DNA from: Clostridium sp. CAG:167
GTDB taxonomy: Bacteria > Bacillota > Clostridia > Lachnospirales > Lachnospiraceae
Reading direction: 5' to 3'
Assembly (NCBI GenBank): GCA_000433735.1
Contig: HF998343.1
Span: 4,467-14,707, forward strand
Length of the DNA stretch: 10,241 nucleotides
The position numbers and the translations under genes are program-made. This document shows positions 6,535-10,241 of the stretch, one piece after another (within the stretch, counting starts at the first letter, position 1; each line of letters starts with the position of its first letter). The notes under the pieces were generated by a model that was not told where the DNA came from, ran no database searches, and was given only the letters and a program-made list of their open reading frames with translations.

Positions 6535-6565
6535 TTGACTTCAAGTATACTTGAAGTATTAGAAT
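6535..6565 (+). promoter_or_regulatory. MerR-type promoter/operator for the aldo/keto reductase
   Basis: The -35 TTGACT (6535-6540) and -10 TAGAAT (6560-6565) are separated by 19 bp, the over-long spacing typical of MerR-activated promoters. A perfect 20-bp palindrome, ACTTCAAGTATACTTGAAGT (6538-6557), fills the spacer. From the family mechanism, the bound MerR dimer would untwist this spacer on activation. On the opposite strand TTGAAG from the same palindrome could serve as -35 of the MerR gene with a weak -10 near 6515-6520, which would permit autorepression. The regulator is assigned from adjacency. Confidence 0.88.
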
Positions 6566-6571
6566 TTGTAA

Positions 6572-6591
6572 ACAGAAGATCCGTCTTCTGT
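6572..6591 (+). ncRNA. 5' leader hairpin with UCCG tetraloop
   Basis: ACAGAAGA and TCTTCTGT form a perfect 8-bp stem closed by TCCG, a member of the stable UNCG tetraloop class in RNA, although here closed by an A-U pair. It begins 7 bases after the -10 box, so at or next to the predicted transcription start of the reductase mRNA. A 5'-terminal stem of this kind could protect the mRNA from 5'-end-dependent decay. As DNA it is also a palindrome, so a second operator is an alternative. Confidence 0.5.
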
Positions 6592-6631
6592 CCATGATAA
6601 ATTCGAGGGAATAAAAACGGAGGTGTAACTT

Positions 6632-7609
6632 ATGGAGTATCGTAATGTTGGTGCATCCGGCCTGAAAGTCAGCGAGATCGCTGTGGGAAGCTGGATGACC
6701 GATCTGGCGGGCAGCGAGAAAGCCCGCATCGCAGAAGAAACCATTCGCCTGGCTTATGACCAGGGAGTCAATTTTTTTGACTGTGCAGATGCCTACAGTG
6801 GTGGTGAAGCGGAAAAGTTTCTGGGACGCGTTTTAAAAGACTACCGTCGTAGTTCTTATGTAGTTTCCAGCAAGGTCTTTTTCCCAACCGGACCCGGCGT
6901 CAACGAATGGGGCCTGTCCAGAAAGCATATTTTTGAAAATGCAGATCGTTCTTTGAAAAACATGGGACTGGACTACATCGACCTGTACTATTGTCACCGT
7001 TTTGATCCTACCACTCCTATGGAAGAGACACTGCGGGCACTGAGTGCTCTGGTAGATCAGGGTAAGATTCTCTACTACGGTGTCAGTGAAGAATGGGGCG
7101 GTGCCCGTATCGAAAAAGCCCAGGCTATCATTGAAAAATACGGCCTGCACCCAATGACCGTCATTCAGCCTCAATATAATATGATGGATCGTTATATTGA
7201 ACATGAATTGATGGATATCTGTGAGAAAAATGGAATTGGTATTACACCATTTTCGCCTTTGGCACAGGGACTGCTGACCGGCAAATACAAAAAAGGCCAG
7301 CCTTATCCGGAAGGATCCCGTGCTACCCACCAGGCTGACAAGCAGGTAAATGCCCTGCTCACCGATGAAAATCTGGACAAAGTAGAAGCCCTGTCTGCTA
7401 TCGCCGCAGAACTGGGAACTAATATGTCCGTCCTGGCACTTGCCTGGATTCTTCGGAAAGACTGCATCAGCAGCGTTATCACCGGTGCCAGCAAACCATC
7501 CCAGTTAGAGAATAATTTAGCCGCTGCCGGATTCAAGATCCCTGCCGACGCGCTGAAAGAAATTGAAAAAATCCTGGGATTTAAGCCATTCAGCCGCCAT
7601 GTGGGCTAA
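6632..7609 (+). CDS. Aldo/keto reductase (Kv-beta/YghZ-like)
   Basis: A 325-residue NADPH-dependent aldo/keto reductase of TIM-barrel fold, cytoplasmic. The catalytic tetrad Asp50, Tyr55 (in FDCADAYSGG), Lys81 (SSKVFF) and His122 (YYCHRFD) is complete. The C-terminal cofactor-binding segment SSVITGASKPSQLENNLAA is typical of the potassium-channel beta-subunit-like and YghZ-like branch. The opening MEYRNVGASGLKVSEIAVGSW also fits that branch. The start has GGAGGTG 6 bases upstream. The substrate cannot be told from sequence; reduction of reactive aldehydes or ketones is the reasonable family expectation. It lies behind the MerR operator and would be the main target of the divergent MerR regulator. 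The ABC transporter gene follows after 52 bp with no terminator seen between them. Confidence 0.93.
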   Translation: MEYRNVGASGLKVSEIAVGSWMTDLAGSEKARIAEETIRLAYDQGVNFFDCADAYSGGEAEKFLGRVLKDYRRSSYVVSSKVFFPTGPGVNEWGLSRKHIFENADRSLKNMGLDYIDLYYCHRFDPTTPMEETLRALSALVDQGKILYYGVSEEWGGARIEKAQAIIEKYGLHPMTVIQPQYNMMDRYIEHELMDICEKNGIGITPFSPLAQGLLTGKYKKGQPYPEGSRATHQADKQVNALLTDENLDKVEALSAIAAELGTNMSVLALAWILRKDCISSVITGASKPSQLENNLAAAGFKIPADALKEIEKILGFKPFSRHVG

Positions 7610-7661
7610 CGATCCATTGGCTTAACATTAAGTAGCAAAAACGATAGAATCGAGGTTTATC

Positions 7662-9896
7662 ATGGAACAAGTAAAAATTAGACTACAAAATATCAGTAAA
7701 AGTTATTACTCGGAAACAGCAGTAACTCAAGCACTGAGAAAGATCAATCTGGAATTTTCCATGGGCGAATTTGTAGCCATTACCGGTGAAAGCGGCAGTG
7801 GTAAATCCACACTGCTCAACATCATCGGCGGTATGGACACTTTCGATGAAGGGGAAATGTTCGTAGATGGAGAACCTACTTTTCAGTATGACGATCAGGA
7901 CTGGGAAGCATTCCGCCGCAATAAAATCGGATATATTTTCCAGGACTACAGTCTGGTAGGACACTACACCGCACTGGACAATGTGATGAGTGCTCTTTTG
8001 ATCCTTGGCGTTGAGAAAAAAGATGCCAGAGAGACAGCTATGAAATATCTGGCTCAGGTAGGTCTGGCTGGTTATGAAACCCACCGTGCTTCAGAACTTT
8101 CCAGCGGCCAGAAACAGCGATTATCCATTGCCAGAGCTCTTGCCAAAAACACAGAGATCATCGTTGCAGATGAGCCTACCGGCAACCTGGACAGCGAGAC
8201 AGGTAACCAGATCATACAGCTTTTAAAAGAACTTTCCAAAGACAAACTGGTGATCATGGTTACCCACAACTACGATCAGGCAGAACCTTATGTAACAAGA
8301 AAGGTCCGGGTTCATGACGGACAGATCATATCGGATGTGCCGGTAAACTCCCGGGAAGAGGAATCCGATTCTTTCAAAGAACCGATTCCGGCACCGGAAC
8401 ACAAAGCCGTTACCTTCAAGCGTCAGAACCAGATCGCCGGTTTGTTTGCCCGCCGTAACTTCCAGACTCAGAAGGCAAGAGCTGCTTTGTTTATCGTATT
8501 TCTTCTGATCATCTCCAGCGTATCATTTCTCTTTATCGGAGAACTGTTTATGCACAAAGATGACTACGCTACCAGGCAGTATTCCCAGGATACTTTCTAC
8601 CGGGAAGACGATACCCGTCTGGTGATAAAGAGAAAAGACGGAAAAGACATTGTAAAGGAAGACAAGGAAGCGATTTCCAAACTGTCCGGTGTAGCCAAAG
8701 TCGATACCTGCGACCTGGCAAACGATATCAATTTCTACATGGATGAGGGCTTTGATTACAAATATCTTTATGCCCAGTCCTGGGACAGCGATAAAGTAGC
8801 AACTTCCGTTCAGTTTTTGAATGAAAAACGGCTGATGCAGTCCACAGACTGTATTACGGAAGCCGACCTTTCCAAGGGGCGCCTGCCAAAATCCCGGAAT
8901 GAGATTGTTTTATACTCTCAAAGCGGAAGTAAATACGGCCAGGAGATCATGACCTACTTTAAGTCCCATAATATCTGGGGAAATGACCAGTATTACGGAA
9001 CCAAATTAAAGGTCGTAGGTCTGTTGAAAGAACCGTCTGACCAGGTTTATTTTTCCAAGGATATGTGCCGCATGCTTTCCATGCGGGTCGACTCCGGTAT
9101 ATACCGCCTGTTGTATTCCTACGACGAATCACTGGAAGATTACAAATGCAAACCGGACCTGATCCCGGTAATTGCCGACGACCTTGAAGGCAATACCGTC
9201 CGTATTTCCGGGAAACTGGAAGAGAAGCCTTCCGGTGAGACTGAATTTACATATCAGGAAAAAGACGATCAGGGTAAAGAAATTGGCGAAATCCAGACTG
9301 GTACTGTCAGCATTGACGGCAGTTTTCACGAATACACGGCCGGCATTATGGAAGTCAGCCAGGAATTTTTCGATCGCTACTACACTAAAAACAGTGACCA
9401 GGCTTCTGTTTATATCGTCAGTTATGCTGTCACCGATTCTGTGATCAAAAAATTAAATAAACTTGGGTATGATGCCATCAGCACATTCCGCGTCAGTGCT
9501 ACAGAATATAAGGAAGATCTGGTAAACCAGCGTCTTATCATCATCTGTATTTCCGCTTTCGGACTGTTAGCAATCCTGTTTGCTGAAATCCTGATCCTGC
9601 GCTCCTTAATGAAGATCCGGATCAAAGATTATTTTGTGCAGAAATTCATCGGAATGAAGATGCGTATCATCCGCTCTATCAGTTATTTTGAGATGCTTTT
9701 ATATACGGCCATTGCCGTTCTTGTAACTATTGTAATTATGTGGATTCTGCGTCTGGCAGGAGTTAGTATTGTTGAGGATATCATGTGGTATTATTCTCCA
9801 CTTACTTATATCCTTTTTATCCTCTACAACATTCTGCTGATCCTCTTGACAGTAGGATCCTTTAATCGCATTTTGAAAGGACGGTTGAATTCATGA
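7662..9896 (+). CDS. Fused ABC transporter, ATP-binding and MacB/FtsX-like permease domains
   Basis: A 744-residue protein with an N-terminal ATPase of the LolD/MacB class and a C-terminal permease half. ATPase motifs: Walker A GESGSGKST (42-50), Q-loop Gln94 (IFQDYSL), signature LSSGQ (146-150), Walker B with Asp170/Glu171 (IVADEPTGNLD) and H-loop His202. The signature has Ser in place of the commoner first Gly. After a charged linker (about 225-265), TM1 spans about 274-296, an extracytoplasmic domain about 297-624, and TM2-TM4 about 625-647, 678-701 and 714-734. This is the MacB (type VII ABC) order, with large domain between TM1 and TM2. Such proteins act by mechanotransmission rather than by carrying substrate through the membrane; roles in export or sensing of peptides, antimicrobials or lipoproteins are known. 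GAGG lies before the ATG. It ends in an ATGA overlap with the next ABC gene, so the two products are probably partners. The substrate is not predictable. Confidence 0.92.
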   Translation: MEQVKIRLQNISKSYYSETAVTQALRKINLEFSMGEFVAITGESGSGKSTLLNIIGGMDTFDEGEMFVDGEPTFQYDDQDWEAFRRNKIGYIFQDYSLVGHYTALDNVMSALLILGVEKKDARETAMKYLAQVGLAGYETHRASELSSGQKQRLSIARALAKNTEIIVADEPTGNLDSETGNQIIQLLKELSKDKLVIMVTHNYDQAEPYVTRKVRVHDGQIISDVPVNSREEESDSFKEPIPAPEHKAVTFKRQNQIAGLFARRNFQTQKARAALFIVFLLIISSVSFLFIGELFMHKDDYATRQYSQDTFYREDDTRLVIKRKDGKDIVKEDKEAISKLSGVAKVDTCDLANDINFYMDEGFDYKYLYAQSWDSDKVATSVQFLNEKRLMQSTDCITEADLSKGRLPKSRNEIVLYSQSGSKYGQEIMTYFKSHNIWGNDQYYGTKLKVVGLLKEPSDQVYFSKDMCRMLSMRVDSGIYRLLYSYDESLEDYKCKPDLIPVIADDLEGNTVRISGKLEEKPSGETEFTYQEKDDQGKEIGEIQTGTVSIDGSFHEYTAGIMEVSQEFFDRYYTKNSDQASVYIVSYAVTDSVIKKLNKLGYDAISTFRVSATEYKEDLVNQRLIIICISAFGLLAILFAEILILRSLMKIRIKDYFVQKFIGMKMRIIRSISYFEMLLYTAIAVLVTIVIMWILRLAGVSIVEDIMWYYSPLTYILFILYNILLILLTVGSFNRILKGRLNS

Positions 9897-10241
9897 TTAA
9901 AATAACAAACTTACATAAATTCTATAATAAGGGCCGAAAAAATGAACAGCATGTTTTAAATGACATCAACCTGGAGCTCGGAAACACCGGCCTTGTATGT
10001 ATCTTGGGCGAAAGTGGCTCCGGAAAAACCACTCTGTTAAATACCATCGGTGGTATTGATACTTTTTCCGGCGGCGTCATTGACATTGATGGAAAAACCA
10101 TCAAAAATTACAATCCCAAAGTTATGGAGCCTATCCGGAACGATCATTTTGACTATGTGTTCCAGAACTACTACCTGCTGCAGGATTACACGGTAGCTTA
10201 CAATATCCGCCTGGCTCTGAACCGCTACGATATCAGCGAGG
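9893..10241 (+). CDS. Second ABC transporter ATP-binding protein (partial, continues past right edge)
   Basis: Starts at ATG 9893, overlapping the stop of the preceding gene by four bases (ATGA), with AAGGAC upstream, which suggests translational coupling. The 116 visible residues form the first half of an ABC ATPase: Walker A GESGSGKTT (39-47) and Q-loop Gln91 in YVFQNYYLLQDYT. The sequence opens MIKITNLHKFYNKGRKNEQH and resembles the start of the preceding protein but is clearly divergent, so it is a paralogue and not a recent duplication. Whether a permease domain is fused behind it, as in the first gene, cannot be seen from this window. Signature and Walker B motifs lie beyond the edge. 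It most likely forms a heterodimer with the upstream protein. Confidence 0.93.
   Translation, partial: MIKITNLHKFYNKGRKNEQHVLNDINLELGNTGLVCILGESGSGKTTLLNTIGGIDTFSGGVIDIDGKTIKNYNPKVMEPIRNDHFDYVFQNYYLLQDYTVAYNIRLALNRYDISE

Noticed and set aside
6833..7330. A 165-codon minus-strand frame inside the aldo/keto reductase
   Set aside because: It is antisense to a reductase with a full catalytic tetrad and shows no family motif or start signal.
7622..7650. Promoter-like TTAACA - 17 bp - TAGAAT before the first ABC gene
   Set aside because: The spacing and matches are good, but transcription would begin about five bases before the ATG and lose the GAGG ribosome binding site. It might give a leaderless message, but chance in AT-rich DNA is more likely.

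Overview
The window looks like chromosome from a low-to-moderate GC Firmicute, most probably a gut clostridium of the Lachnospiraceae type. This is inferred from strong AGGAGG ribosome binding sites, sigma-A style promoters, an A-rich intergenic region, the short RmuC, the DUF2520-type ketopantoate reductase beside panB, and the fused ABC transporter pair. No species call is possible from the sequence alone. No rRNA, tRNA, CRISPR array or insertion sequence was seen, and no gap between genes exceeds about 230 bases.

Left block, minus strand (about 1-5418, read right to left): a PHP-family phosphatase, a short RmuC-type protein, then panG (DUF2520 ketopantoate reductase), panB, panC, panD and the N-terminal part of coaBC, which runs off the left edge. 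A near-consensus promoter (TTGACA, 17 bp, TATAAA) starts directly after the rmuC stop codon and should drive panG-panB-panC-panD-coaBC. Together these genes take ketoisovalerate and aspartate to pantothenate, and then carry phosphopantothenate through the two CoaBC steps towards coenzyme A. Only pantothenate kinase, CoaD and CoaE would have to be supplied from elsewhere.

Middle block (about 5419-6631): a MarR-family regulator on the plus strand, probably starting at a TTG codon, with a promoter and an imperfect inverted repeat in its leader. It ends tail-to-tail with, and overlaps by 7 bp, a MerR-family regulator on the minus strand. The MerR gene is divergent from an aldo/keto reductase. Between them lies a textbook MerR-type control region: a perfect 20-bp palindrome inside a 19-bp spacer between -35 and -10 boxes. 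It is followed by a compact hairpin with a UCCG loop at the predicted transcription start.

Right block, plus strand (6632-10241): an aldo/keto reductase with an intact catalytic tetrad; a 744-residue ABC protein with an N-terminal ATPase fused to a MacB/FtsX-like four-helix permease with a large extracytoplasmic domain; and, overlapping it by the ATGA motif, a second ABC gene of similar start that runs off the right edge. The likely picture is an AdhR/NmlR-like MerR protein sensing reactive electrophiles or a related stress and switching on the reductase, possibly with the two-gene ABC pair by readthrough. That regulatory link is inference.
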